Of a DNA stretch of 64,000 nt, positions 23,842 through 32,238 are shown one piece after another; position 1 is the stretch's first letter; each line of letters begins with the position of its first letter. The notes below the pieces were generated by a model. It saw only the letters and a list, made by a program, of their open reading frames with translations, did not search any database and was not told the origin of the DNA. The DNA comes from Rufibacter sp. LB8 (GTDB lineage Bacteria; Bacteroidota; Bacteroidia; Cytophagales; Hymenobacteraceae): contig NZ_JADALJ010000001.1 in NCBI RefSeq assembly GCF_014876185.1, positions 4,341,001 to 4,405,000 of the forward strand. The letters are read 5' to 3'. The position numbers and the translations under genes were made by a program.

Positions 23842-26277
23842 ATGAAAAAGTCTTTAGCCCTGCTCCTGGGCTGCCTGCTGCCTTGGTTTGCCATGGCACA
23901 ATTCACTTTGTCTGGACGTGTAATTGACGCTTCTTCCCAGCAACCGCTTATTGGTGCCACCGTTTACCTAGAAAAAGCTGGTTTCGGCGTTTCAACTGGT
24001 TCAGATGGCAGATACAGTTTCCCAAACCTCCCCAACGGCGAATATACAGTAGCCGTTAGTTACCTGGGTTACGCCCCTTACAGATACTTCCTTGGTCTAG
24101 AGTATAACCGCACTCTTAATTTCAGCCTGACCCGCATCAGCGTGGCCACCAAAGAAGTATTGGTAACCGCCACCCGCGCGAACGAGAAAACCGGTACCAC
24201 CTACTCCAACGTGAGCAAGCAGGAACTGGAAAGCCGCAATTTTGGCCAGGATTTGCCGTATCTGCTGGAGCATACGCCCTCTGTGGTGACCAATTCAGAT
24301 GCCGGGGCGGGCGTGGGCTACACGGGTCTGCGCATACGGGGTTCAGACATCACACGTATCAATGTGACGGTGAACGGTATTCCGGTGAATGACGCGGAGA
24401 GCCACGGCGTTTTCTTCGTGAACATGCCAGATTTCGCCAGCTCGGTGCAAGATGTGCAGATTCAGCGCGGCGTGGGCACGTCCAGCAACGGGCCGGGCGC
24501 GTTTGGGGCCAGTATGAACCTGCAGACCCAGGATGCCAGCCCAGAAGCCTATGCCCGCACAGACAACGCCTATGGGTCTTACAATACCTGGAAAAACAAT
24601 GTGCAGTTTGGCACCGGTTTGTTGGGTGGGAAGTTTGCCGTAGATGGCCGCTTATCCAAAATTTCGTCTGACGGGTACATTGAACGCGCCAAATCTGACC
24701 TGCAATCTTTTTATGTGTCGGGTGGCTATTACGGCAAGAAAGACCTGCTCAAACTGGTGGTGTTCGGTGGCCAGGAAGTCACTTACCAGGCCTGGAACGG
24801 GGTTTCTGAGGAAATGCTGAAAACCAACCGCCGCTACAACTCCTCGGGCACCGACTACGAGAGCACTGACCAACCCTATGCCAACGAGGTAGACGATTAC
24901 CAGCAATACCATTACCAACTGCACTACGGCCATGAATTCAGCCCCGTCTGGTCGTTGAACGCCGCCTTGCACTACACCCGTGGGTATGGTTTCTACGAGC
25001 AGTTCAGGGTGAACGAGCGTGTGGGCAATTACGCCATTCCGCCCATCACGGTAGGCAGTACTACTATTTCGCGCACAGATTTGGTTCGGCAGAAATGGTT
25101 GGACAATGATTTCTACGGAACCACGTTTGCGCTGCAGTACCAGGGCGCGGGCAAATTGTCGGGCGTGGTAGGCGGTGGTTGGAACCGGTACCAGGGCGCG
25201 CATTTCGGCGAGGTGATTTGGGCGCAGTACGCGTCCACCATTGGCCCCAACCACCGCTATTATGACGGCGATGCCCAGAAAACCGACTTCAACTTATACG
25301 CCAAAGCCACCCTGCAGGCCACTGAGAAACTGAGCTTGTTCGGTGATGTGCAACTACGCACCGTGGACTATAAGATTGACGGCACCGATGATGACCGCCG
25401 CGACGTGACCACCCGCGCCAACTATGACTTCTTCAACCCGAAGGCCGGCGTGACGTTTGCCTTCTCGCCAGCCCATAACCTGTACGCCTCTGTGGCCGTG
25501 GGCCACCGCGAACCCACACGCTCAGATTTCACAGACCGCCCCCTGAACGACCGTGCCAAGGCCGAACGCCTGGTAGATTATGAAGCCGGTTACCGCGTGA
25601 ACCAACCCGTGGGCCAACTGGGCAGCAACGCGCTGTTGTTAACCGCAGACCTCACCTATTTTTACATGAACTACAAGGACCAACTGGTGCTTACCGGCGC
25701 CTTGAACAATGTAGGAACCGCACTGCGCACCAACATCCCGGAAAGCTACCGCACCGGCGTGGAACTGTCGGCTGGTTTAGGGTTAGGCGATTTCGCGCGG
25801 CTGAGCACCAATCTTGCCTTCAGCCGAAACCGCATCAAGCAATTCACCGAGGTGCTCACCATTGATTATGACCCGGCCACTACCATTACCAACACTTATG
25901 ACGAAACCACCATTGCCTATTCACCCAGTGTAGTGACTTCTACCCAACTGGAAGTACAGCCGGTAACAGGCCTTCGGTTCGCGTTCCAGTTCAAGACCGT
26001 GGGGGAGCAGTTCCTGGACAACACCGCCAATGACAGCCGAAGATTGAAGCCGTACCAGGTAGGCGATATGCGTCTGTCGTACCGCTTTAAACCGCTGGAC
26101 TGGATGAAAGAGGTTGAGCTGGGCCTGCAGTTAAACAACGTCTTTAACCAAGAATACGAAGCCAACGGCTACACCTACTCAGAACTGTATTCCGGTGATA
26201 CCACCCGCTATGATTATAACTATTACTTCCCGCAGGCACCGCGTAATTTTATGACCCAGATAAGCCTGCGTTTTTAG
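23842..26277 (+). CDS. TonB-dependent receptor, likely thiamine or thiamine-precursor uptake
   Basis: 811 residues. A signal peptide ends at AMA. A CarboxypepD_reg-like domain follows (FTLSGRVIDASSQQPLIGATVYLE), then the plug (VLVTATRANEKTGTTYSNVSK, RIRGSDITRINVTVNGIPVNDAESHG), then the 22-strand barrel ending MTQISLRF with terminal Phe. A TPP riboswitch in the leader makes thiamine or a pyrimidine/thiazole precursor the inferred substrate; riboswitch-controlled outer-membrane receptors of this kind are known in Bacteroidota. No thiamine biosynthesis gene is adjacent. Its stop codon lies within palindrome copy 13. Confidence 0.93.
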   Translation: MKKSLALLLGCLLPWFAMAQFTLSGRVIDASSQQPLIGATVYLEKAGFGVSTGSDGRYSFPNLPNGEYTVAVSYLGYAPYRYFLGLEYNRTLNFSLTRISVATKEVLVTATRANEKTGTTYSNVSKQELESRNFGQDLPYLLEHTPSVVTNSDAGAGVGYTGLRIRGSDITRINVTVNGIPVNDAESHGVFFVNMPDFASSVQDVQIQRGVGTSSNGPGAFGASMNLQTQDASPEAYARTDNAYGSYNTWKNNVQFGTGLLGGKFAVDGRLSKISSDGYIERAKSDLQSFYVSGGYYGKKDLLKLVVFGGQEVTYQAWNGVSEEMLKTNRRYNSSGTDYESTDQPYANEVDDYQQYHYQLHYGHEFSPVWSLNAALHYTRGYGFYEQFRVNERVGNYAIPPITVGSTTISRTDLVRQKWLDNDFYGTTFALQYQGAGKLSGVVGGGWNRYQGAHFGEVIWAQYASTIGPNHRYYDGDAQKTDFNLYAKATLQATEKLSLFGDVQLRTVDYKIDGTDDDRRDVTTRANYDFFNPKAGVTFAFSPAHNLYASVAVGHREPTRSDFTDRPLNDRAKAERLVDYEAGYRVNQPVGQLGSNALLLTADLTYFYMNYKDQLVLTGALNNVGTALRTNIPESYRTGVELSAGLGLGDFARLSTNLAFSRNRIKQFTEVLTIDYDPATTITNTYDETTIAYSPSVVTSTQLEVQPVTGLRFAFQFKTVGEQFLDNTANDSRRLKPYQVGDMRLSYRFKPLDWMKEVELGLQLNNVFNQEYEANGYTYSELYSGDTTRYDYNYYFPQAPRNFMTQISLRF

Positions 26278-26310
26278 GCTCATTTCCAGAAACGGAGCCA
26301 AAAACGGAAG
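26270..26310. repeat. Dispersed palindrome PAL1, copy 13, overlapping a stop codon
   Basis: The arms read GTTTTTAGGCTCATTTC and GAAACGGAGCCAAAAAC. The TAG of the receptor gene (26275-26277) is part of the left arm, so the last Phe codon and the stop come from the repeat. Confidence 0.88.
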
Positions 26311-26320
26311 TTTATGACCA

Positions 26321-26351
26321 GACCCCACAGGTTTTCAAAACCTGTGGGGTC
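26321..26351. repeat. Dispersed hairpin family 2, copy 2
   Basis: Perfect arms GACCCCACAGGTTTT and AAAACCTGTGGGGTC. Confidence 0.88.
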
Positions 26352-26398
26352 TTCCCGTTTTAGGGCTCATTTCTCAAAACGAAGCCAAAAACGGAGAG
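26352..26398. repeat. Dispersed palindrome PAL1, copy 14
   Basis: The arms read CCCGTTTTAGGGCTCATTTC and GAAGCCAAAAACGG. It directly follows the family 2 hairpin. Confidence 0.88.
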
Positions 26399-26420
26399 CA
26401 TTTTCTATAGAATTTATTTA

Positions 26421-26583
26421 GCACGCAGTTCGTCCCCCTTTGAAGGGGGTAGGGGGATGACTACGCGTGCTGATATTGACATTCCCGAGAATCATTCATA
26501 CAAGTTTCATTTCTTTAACATATGCTTTTTTGTCCGTCTTTGTCATCCCCCAACCCCCTTCAAAGGGGGACGGAATGCGTAGT
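26421..26583. mobile_element. MITE-like element with GTCCCCCTTTGAAGGGGG ends
   Basis: A 163-bp element. The terminal inverted arms are about 42 bp (26421-26463 and 26541-26583), sharing GTCCCCCTTTGAAGGGGG and GGGGGATGAC in mirror order, with outer ends GCACGC/GCGTAG. The roughly 78-bp AT-rich core is non-coding. It is similar in design to the 105-bp elements, and a shortened relative lies at 13745-13784. Confidence 0.65.
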
Positions 26584-26586
26584 AAG

Positions 26587-26635
26587 TTTTTCCGTTTTCG
26601 GGCTCATTTTTGGAAACGAGGCCGAAAACGGAAAG
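26587..26635. repeat. Dispersed palindrome PAL1, copy 15
   Basis: The arms read TTCCGTTTTCGGGCTCATTT and ACGAGGCCGAAAACGGAA. Confidence 0.92.
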
Positions 26636-26742
26636 CAAACCACAATTCATGAAGGTTTTCAGCGGAATCTGTTGCCGTACCCTTGGTTTCTTCTTATGTT
26701 TGGCGGCAGAGATCATTCCCCTGGCATTAACCGTCCAAAACT

Positions 26743-27921
26743 ATGGCTATAGAGACTTCCGGCTTCACCGATTATTATAATATTGATGATTTGCTCACCG
26801 ACGAGCACAAACTCATTAGGCAGACCATGCGGGACTTCGTGAAACGCGAAATCTCGCCTAACATTGAGAAGTGGGCCCAGGACGCGCATTTCCCCAAGGA
26901 GATTGTGCCCAAGTTTGGCGAAGTGGGCGCGTTTGGCCCTACCATCCCCACAGAATACGGCGGCGGCGGTCTGGACTACATCAGCTACGGCCTCATCATG
27001 CAGGAAATTGAGCGCGGCGACAGCGGCATGCGGTCCACGGCCTCGGTACAGGGGTCTTTGGTGATGTACCCAATCTACGCGTACGGGTCTGAGGAGCAGC
27101 GCAAGAAATACCTACCCAAACTGGCTTCCGGCGAATGGCTGGGCTGTTTTGGATTGACGGAGCCGGACCACGGCTCCAACCCCGGCGGCATGACCACCAA
27201 TATCAAAGACATGGGCGACCATTACCTCTTGAACGGTGCCAAGCTCTGGATCTCCAATTCACCGGAAAGCCAGGTGGCCGTGGTGTGGGCGAAAAACGAG
27301 GAAGGCAGAATCAAAGGCCTTATTGTGGAACGCGGCATGGAAGGTTTTACCGCCCCCGAGATTCACAACAAATGGAGCCTGCGCGCTTCGGTGACCGGTG
27401 AGTTGGTCTTTGACAACGTGAAAGTGCCCAAAGAAAATCTTCTCCCGAATGTGGACGGCTTGAAAGGTCCGTTGGGTTGTCTGGACTCGGCGCGCTACGG
27501 CATTGCCTGGGGCGCGTTGGGAGCCGCCATTGATTGTTATGAAAGCGCCTTGAACTACGCCAAGCAACGCATCCAGTTCGGGAAACCCATTGCCGGTTTC
27601 CAGCTCATCCAGAAGAAACTCGCCGAGATGATCACCGAAATCACCAAGGCGCAACTCATGGTTTGGCGTTTAGGCATGCTCAAGAACGAAGGCAAGGCCA
27701 CCACCCAGCAGATTTCCATGGCCAAGCGCAACAGCGTAGACATGGCACTGCACATCGCGCGCGAGGCGCGGCAGATTCACGGCGGCATGGGCATCACCGG
27801 CGAATACCCCATCATGCGCCACATGATGAACCTGGAAAGCGTGATTACTTATGAAGGCACCCATGACATTCACCTGTTAATCACCGGGGCAGATATTACC
27901 GGCATTCAGGCGTTTAAATAG
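26743..27921 (+). CDS. Acyl-CoA dehydrogenase, glutaryl-CoA dehydrogenase type
   Basis: A 392-residue flavoprotein. The substrate-side segment RSTASVQGSLVMYPIYAYGSEEQ carries the Arg-Ser pair and SVQxSLVM pattern typical of glutaryl-CoA dehydrogenases. FAD contacts are seen in FGLTEPDHGSNPGG and WISNSPESQ. The catalytic base lies in ITYEGTHDIH near the C-terminus. The likely reaction is oxidative decarboxylation of glutaryl-CoA to crotonyl-CoA in lysine or tryptophan breakdown. No partner genes flank it, so the substrate is inferred from motifs only. Confidence 0.88.
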   Translation: MAIETSGFTDYYNIDDLLTDEHKLIRQTMRDFVKREISPNIEKWAQDAHFPKEIVPKFGEVGAFGPTIPTEYGGGGLDYISYGLIMQEIERGDSGMRSTASVQGSLVMYPIYAYGSEEQRKKYLPKLASGEWLGCFGLTEPDHGSNPGGMTTNIKDMGDHYLLNGAKLWISNSPESQVAVVWAKNEEGRIKGLIVERGMEGFTAPEIHNKWSLRASVTGELVFDNVKVPKENLLPNVDGLKGPLGCLDSARYGIAWGALGAAIDCYESALNYAKQRIQFGKPIAGFQLIQKKLAEMITEITKAQLMVWRLGMLKNEGKATTQQISMAKRNSVDMALHIAREARQIHGGMGITGEYPIMRHMMNLESVITYEGTHDIHLLITGADITGIQAFK

Positions 27922-27964
27922 TTTTTAGATGTTCGTTATTAGTTGTTAGAACACTAATGAAAGC

Positions 27965-28000
27965 AAAAAAGGCAGTCTCTTTTACAGAGGCTGCCTTTTT
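27965..28000 (+). terminator. Terminator after acyl-CoA dehydrogenase
   Basis: Stem AAAAAAGGCAGTCTCT / AGAGGCTGCCTTTTT. Confidence 0.9.
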
Positions 28001-28041
28001 GCGTTTTAGGGCTCATTTCTGGAAACGAAGCCAAAAACGGC
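28001..28041. repeat. Dispersed palindrome PAL1, copy 16
   Basis: The arms read CGTTTTAGGGCTCATTTC and GAAACGAAGCCAAAAACG. It is fused to the preceding terminator. Confidence 0.9.
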
Positions 28042-28051
28042 ACCAGTTCAT

Positions 28052-28381
28052 TTAATTTGGGCTCAAGTTCAAAATGATTTCAAGACCGGCGTGAGCCGGA
28101 CCGCAGATGTCCATCAGGTTTTCTTTGCGGTTGGCGTCCATGGAATTAAGGCCGTTGGTGTAATCTTCGGCCTCTACCAAAGCGCGCTGTATGTATTGGA
28201 GCGCCTGTTTGGTGGCCAGTTGCACGTGCGGCGAACTTTCAGTGAACTGCAGATGCTGAATCAGTTCCAGTACTTTCTCGCATTGTGCTTTGATTTCTTG
28301 CACGGCAATTGGGTTGTTATGGGCGTCACATTCCAGGTTGTCCATTAATTCTTTTAACGAAGCGAAAGTGTCAGTGTTCAT
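28052..28381 (-). CDS. Hypothetical small helical protein
   Basis: 109 residues, acidic, predicted to be wholly helical and cytosolic. Segments include LKELMDNLECDAHNNPIAVQEIKAQCEKVLELIQHLQF and QALQYIQRALVEAEDY. I do not recognise the family. It lies downstream of the solo YceI gene on the same strand, 103 bp away, and could be read from the same FNR-like promoter. Confidence 0.65.
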   Translation of the reverse strand: MNTDTFASLKELMDNLECDAHNNPIAVQEIKAQCEKVLELIQHLQFTESSPHVQLATKQALQYIQRALVEAEDYTNGLNSMDANRKENLMDICGPAHAGLEIILNLSPN

Positions 28382-28484
28382 TTTTTGCGGGTTGCAGGGT
28401 AGGTAAGGGCTTTAAAAAAAGCGAGTGAGGTTTTGTTGGTACGTATTGCAATAGTTGTGCCGCAAACCAGGCAGCGGCAACTTA

Positions 28485-29129
28485 TTACTGGCCAACTATC
28501 TGCTGCGGCGCAGCGGGAGAGAAAGTCAGCGCTATTTCCACGGTAATGTCATTGCCGGCCTGCATTACGCCACCCATAAAACTGGGCGGTTGCATCAGGA
28601 AATGGGTGAACGTCAGGTTTTTGGTGCCGGTAAGCGTGAGGCTGCGGTCTGGGTGTACTTCGGCTAGCAACTCCAAAGAGACAGTTTGCGTGATGCCGTT
28701 GATACTGAGGCTACCGGTGCCTTTAATCTGGTGTTTGTTGTTTTTACCTTCTCTCACTTCTGCCTTGTGGAGCGTGAAGAGAATGTACGGGTGTTTTTTG
28801 GCGTTCAGGGCTTTGTGGGCTTTTCGGTTCATGGCTTTCACGGGGCCTTTGAGACTGGCCGCTTTAAGCGAGAAACTGAAGCCCGCGACACCGCTCAGTT
28901 GGTGGTTGGGCGTGAACAGAAACTCGCCCTGACTCACGGCTTCCCCTGAAGTCATGCTCCAGTCCTGCAGGTCTGAGGTGCCCACCACTTTGAGGGTTCC
29001 CGGGTTGCCAGGGCTCAGACGGTACGTGGTTTGCGCCGCCAAGCCTCCAGTAAGCAGCAGCATAAAAAGCACCACCAACATACTCCAGACAGGGGCGACG
29101 GCACTACAGAAGAAACGATTGGCTTTCAT
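28485..29129 (-). CDS. YceI family protein (FNR-like promoter)
   Basis: 214 residues from the ATG at 29129, where a signal peptide begins (MKANRFFCSAVAPVW ... LAAQ). The YceI barrel reads LKVVGTSDLQDWSMTSGEAV, KHPYILFTLHKAEV, GTGSLSINGITQTVSLELLA and ITVEIALTFSP. Its closest relative in the window is the YceI protein at 32239, which shares the GTSNVHDWEMTT and APSYMAGTMK-type segments. It has its own promoter with a TGA-N6-TCA dyad 45 bp from the -7 element, matching the two other promoters of this cluster. Confidence 0.9.
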   Translation of the reverse strand: MKANRFFCSAVAPVWSMLVVLFMLLLTGGLAAQTTYRLSPGNPGTLKVVGTSDLQDWSMTSGEAVSQGEFLFTPNHQLSGVAGFSFSLKAASLKGPVKAMNRKAHKALNAKKHPYILFTLHKAEVREGKNNKHQIKGTGSLSINGITQTVSLELLAEVHPDRSLTLTGTKNLTFTHFLMQPPSFMGGVMQAGNDITVEIALTFSPAAPQQIVGQ

Positions 29130-29150
29130 GGCGGTTAGATTTAGACTAGA

Positions 29151-29215
29151 CAAAAGTACCTCTTCCGTTGGCGGGAGCACTTAAGGGCCATTACCTTATA
29201 ACCTGATCTTCGTCA
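29151..29215 (-). promoter_or_regulatory. FNR/CRP-like site plus -7 element for YceI at 28485
   Basis: Read on the minus strand: TTGACGAAGATCAG (core TGA-N6-TCA at 29204-29215), then exactly 45 bp, then TACTTTTG (29151-29158). The dyad centre is about 62 bp upstream of the expected transcript start, the class I CRP/FNR position. Confidence 0.72.
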
Positions 29216-29262
29216 AACTTGCGGGCAGCGCCTGTCTAATTCATGAATGCCTCAAACTAATA

Positions 29263-29309
29263 ATCCCGTTTTCGGGCTCATTTCTGAAAATGAGCCCGAA
29301 AACGGGACT
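29263..29309. repeat. Dispersed palindrome PAL1, copy 17
   Basis: Perfect arms CCCGTTTTCGGGCTCATTT and AAATGAGCCCGAAAACGGG. Confidence 0.95.
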
Positions 29310-29358
29310 GCCGGTTTTTTTATAGAACCCACAGAATAATCTTCGGTAAAGGTACTGG

Positions 29359-30093
29359 TTATTTTTTGAAAAGCGTGAGCAGAAAAAAGGCTTCGTTTTG
29401 CGCTACTACCCGGTGCGGAACGCCCGTGTGCAGCACCAGCATCTGGCCCGCAGCCAGGTCAATGGCCTGGGGCAGCGCCTCAAAATAAATGGTGCCTTGC
29501 AAGACTTGTACACTTATGGGGCCGGGCGCGGTGTGCGTGTCCATCTGGGCCCCGGCGTGCAACCCAATCAAGACCACGCGCACGTCATCAGATTTGTAGA
29601 GGGTGAGCGCGTTTCGGTCTTTGGTGGCCCAGGCTTTTTCTTCTTTTACCTGCGTGATGAAATGGGCCAAATCAAGAATGGGCAAGGGCGCGTCTAAAAC
29701 CCGTGCACCTGCGGGCCGCTGCGGCGTTGCTTCTACCGAGGATGTGGTTTTATCTGAAGCAGCAGCGGAGCCTTCAACTTGTTCAGCAGCCCGGGGGTGC
29801 AGGGCCTGGAGCATGGCGTCACTGATGGGGTCACTGTAAATGCCGTAGCCGTTGACCAGGGTGCCTTTGAGCCCGTGTTTCTCTGAGGAAATGGCGTACA
29901 CCACCGCCTCGTCGCCGGGGTCAGAAATTCCTTCAAACCGGTAGTGGCGGTCCACCACAAATTCCTCTGGGTGCAACTCTATCCGGCTGCCCTGGCAAAC
30001 CAGGCAGAAATCAGTGAGGTTAAAGTCTGTGGTGTAGCCTCTGTCTTTTAATTGCTGCAATACTTCTGAAACGGTGGTGAGGGTGTTTTCCAT
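29359..30093 (-). CDS. Fusion of PRPP-synthetase-labelled domain with C-terminal cupin
   Basis: 244 residues. The N-terminal 95 residues (TVSEVLQQLKDRGYTTDFNL, RFEGISDPGDEAVVYAIS, GTLVNGYGIYSD) match the small Bacteroidota domain usually labelled phosphoribosylpyrophosphate synthetase. It lacks the PRPP-binding loop of true Prs, so the label is probably a misnomer. A Ser/Ala/Thr linker (about 105-135) leads to a cupin (VVLIGLHAGAQMDTHTAPGPISVQVLQG ... GQMLVLHTGVPHRVVA). Metal-ligand His residues are present in THTAPG and VPHR. It is the last gene of the YceI-barrel-YceI operon. Confidence 0.75.
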   Translation of the reverse strand: MENTLTTVSEVLQQLKDRGYTTDFNLTDFCLVCQGSRIELHPEEFVVDRHYRFEGISDPGDEAVVYAISSEKHGLKGTLVNGYGIYSDPISDAMLQALHPRAAEQVEGSAAASDKTTSSVEATPQRPAGARVLDAPLPILDLAHFITQVKEEKAWATKDRNALTLYKSDDVRVVLIGLHAGAQMDTHTAPGPISVQVLQGTIYFEALPQAIDLAAGQMLVLHTGVPHRVVAQNEAFFLLTLFKK

Positions 30094-30115
30094 GGGAGGT
30101 TGGATTTTATGTGAA

Positions 30116-30164
30116 AATTGCGTTTTCGGCCTCGTTTCCAGAATTGAGCCCGAAAACAGGAATT
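30116..30164. repeat. Dispersed palindrome PAL1, copy 18
   Basis: The arms read CGTTTTCGGCCTCGTTTC and GAATTGAGCCCGAAAACA. It lies in the 78-bp spacer between two genes of one operon, so it does not obviously end transcription. Confidence 0.9.
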
Positions 30165-30171
30165 CAATGGC

Positions 30172-30783
30172 TTAGCCTACGGCTTTGAGTTGCAGGCTGA
30201 ACGAGATGGTGAGTTTCTGGCGCGTCTGCACCATGCGGTTGAACTTGGTGGGTGGTGTGAGGTTGAAATCCGCGAAGGTGATGTCACGGGTGCCGTCTAC
30301 ATGCACAAGACCCTGCGCATCCACTGAAATCTGGTAATTGACTTCTACCCGTTTGCGCGTGCCGGCCAACTCAATGTCTACCCAACCGGTGATGGCTTCG
30401 GGTTTCTGGCGGAGGGTGGGCATTTTGCTCAGATTCAGAAACGTGATGCACAGGTCTGGGTATTGGTCAGATTTTAGGGTTTTGCGAAGGTCGCGGGTCA
30501 TGACGGGGTTGCGGCAGTCAAAATTCTCCAGGCTCAGGTTCAGGCTACCCGTGAGGGCTACCGCATTCTTGGTTTCGGTGATCTCCAGCGTGTCAAAACG
30601 TTTGTATGAAGAAATGCCGCAGGTAAACTTGTTTACGTTGGTGCTCCCCAGTACCTGCAGGCTGCTGTTTCCGCTCACGGCCCATTTAGCCGAGCGCTTG
30701 GTTTTGCTTACCGGCGCCCAGGCCAGCACTGCCGCCAGAAACACGAAAAGCAAAGGGCTGTAAAGAAAAGTGGAGAACCGCAT
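30172..30783 (-). CDS. YceI family protein, divergent copy
   Basis: 203 residues from the ATG at 30783, which starts the signal peptide (MRFSTFLYSPLLFVFLAAVLAWA). The barrel is diverged, but YceI landmarks remain: LQVLGSTNVNKFTCGISS near the start, LKSDQYPDLCITFLN in the middle and LTISFSLQLKAVG at the end. Two or more cysteines (FTCG, FDCRNP) could form a periplasmic disulfide. It is the third gene of the operon that begins at 32853, 75 bp after the barrel gene. Confidence 0.82.
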   Translation of the reverse strand: MRFSTFLYSPLLFVFLAAVLAWAPVSKTKRSAKWAVSGNSSLQVLGSTNVNKFTCGISSYKRFDTLEITETKNAVALTGSLNLSLENFDCRNPVMTRDLRKTLKSDQYPDLCITFLNLSKMPTLRQKPEAITGWVDIELAGTRKRVEVNYQISVDAQGLVHVDGTRDITFADFNLTPPTKFNRMVQTRQKLTISFSLQLKAVG

Positions 30784-30858
30784 CTTGAGGGGGAAGTAAA
30801 AGTTAAAAAACTGGGCAGAAGCTACCTCCTGCTCAGTCCTGGAAAAGCTATCTGTCAA

Positions 30859-32190
30859 TTAAAAGCCAACCGCCGCCTGAATCACGTAGCCGTTGAACTT
30901 GCCACCGTTGCGGTAATCTGCCGTAGGGAAGTCTTTGTATTCCTGGGTCACGTATTCGCCTTTGAGCAGAATGTTGCGGGTCATGAACCAGCCTGCGCCA
31001 ACCGCCAGACGGTTTACTTTCACATCATTCTCAAACACAATGGCAGCAGTGGTGGGCGTGGCGGCCACGTTGGGCAAGGTAGCGGTTACGGTGTTGTAAC
31101 GGGCACCCACAAAGAGGTTCTCGTCCTTTCCAAAACGATACACCGCGTCAAGGGCATACTGGTTCACGTCGCGTTCCTGGGTTTCGTTTTTAGTACGGCC
31201 GCTGGCGGTCTCTATGGTCCCGAATAACTCTAAACCACTGGCCTTGATAAAGCCGTTCAACTGGAACGCTTCTACTTTTTTGGTGAAAGCCGGGTTCAGT
31301 CGGCCAGAAGTGAAGTTGGCGGAATAGGTGCTGCCGGTTCTTTCCATGGCCATGAAATAATTGGAGCCCGTGCGGTCCCCGGCGTACAAGGTCTGCCCGC
31401 CGGAACTGTTGTTGGTGTAATAAGAAGCTGACAGACGGGCCCGCAGATTGGGCGAGACTTGTTTGTCAATGCCCGCTTTCAGGTAAAGGGCCGGTGATTT
31501 TCTGATGTTGTCATCTACCGGGGTAGGGGCCAGTTCATCAATGTTGCCTTTGATCATGCCGTTAGACACGCCCACCAAGCCAAACAAACCGTTTTTGCGC
31601 ACCAACACTTCGCCACCAATCTCTGTGGTAAACGCGTCCAGGATATAGTTCTCACCGAAGGGGTTGTAAAACGTATGCCCGCCGTCTGAGCGTCTGAAAT
31701 GCTGGTCTCCGTAGTTGATTTCCATGTGGCCTACCTTAATGGTGGTAATGGCCATGATGTTCTCCCAGATCTGCCCCTTAAATGGGAGCTTGTCAAACTG
31801 AATGTAACCGCCTTTTACCCAGGTTTCGTTATGGCGACGGCTAGACAAATAACTGGTCAGGTTCAGCCTGATGCCGTCTGCCAGTTGCACATCCATGAAC
31901 AGATTGGCATTGGCGGTATTAAAACCCGGCGTAATCTTGTACAGGTTATCTGCGGCATTTTTGTGCTTCAAGCCCTGGAAAGATTGGGTAAAGCCTGCGC
32001 CCAGTTTCAGCCGGATGCCGTCAAATGCTACGCTGTCATTCTTGGGGTCTTCAAACACGTTGATGCCGCTTTTGTCATAAGGCCGCAGGTTAGACACCGG
32101 ACCAAAAACCTGGGCTTGTGCTGTGGTGGCCACCAAAGAAGCGCCAATCAAAAGAAGCGAGGCCAGGGCGGAGGTGAGTTGAGTTTTCAT
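30859..32190 (-). CDS. Outer-membrane beta-barrel protein (porin-like)
   Basis: 443 residues. A signal peptide ends at TTAQAQ. Alternating amphipathic strands run through the mature part, for example KVEAFQLNGFIKASGLELFGTIE and NLFVGARYNTVTATLP, and the chain ends YVIQAAVGF with the C-terminal Phe used by the BAM complex. No plug or TonB box is seen, so it is probably a 14-18 strand porin. It sits between two YceI genes in one operon, which suggests these proteins share a ligand or envelope task. Confidence 0.78.
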   Translation of the reverse strand: MKTQLTSALASLLLIGASLVATTAQAQVFGPVSNLRPYDKSGINVFEDPKNDSVAFDGIRLKLGAGFTQSFQGLKHKNAADNLYKITPGFNTANANLFMDVQLADGIRLNLTSYLSSRRHNETWVKGGYIQFDKLPFKGQIWENIMAITTIKVGHMEINYGDQHFRRSDGGHTFYNPFGENYILDAFTTEIGGEVLVRKNGLFGLVGVSNGMIKGNIDELAPTPVDDNIRKSPALYLKAGIDKQVSPNLRARLSASYYTNNSSGGQTLYAGDRTGSNYFMAMERTGSTYSANFTSGRLNPAFTKKVEAFQLNGFIKASGLELFGTIETASGRTKNETQERDVNQYALDAVYRFGKDENLFVGARYNTVTATLPNVAATPTTAAIVFENDVKVNRLAVGAGWFMTRNILLKGEYVTQEYKDFPTADYRNGGKFNGYVIQAAVGF

Positions 32191-32238
32191 GATAGGTGAA
32201 TTGAAAAAAGTAAGTGCTTAGGAAAGAGATAGCGTAGG

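Noticed and set aside
29359-30093. True ribose-phosphate pyrophosphokinase
   Set aside because: The protein is too short and lacks the PRPP-binding loop. Only the common database-style label of the N-terminal domain suggests it.
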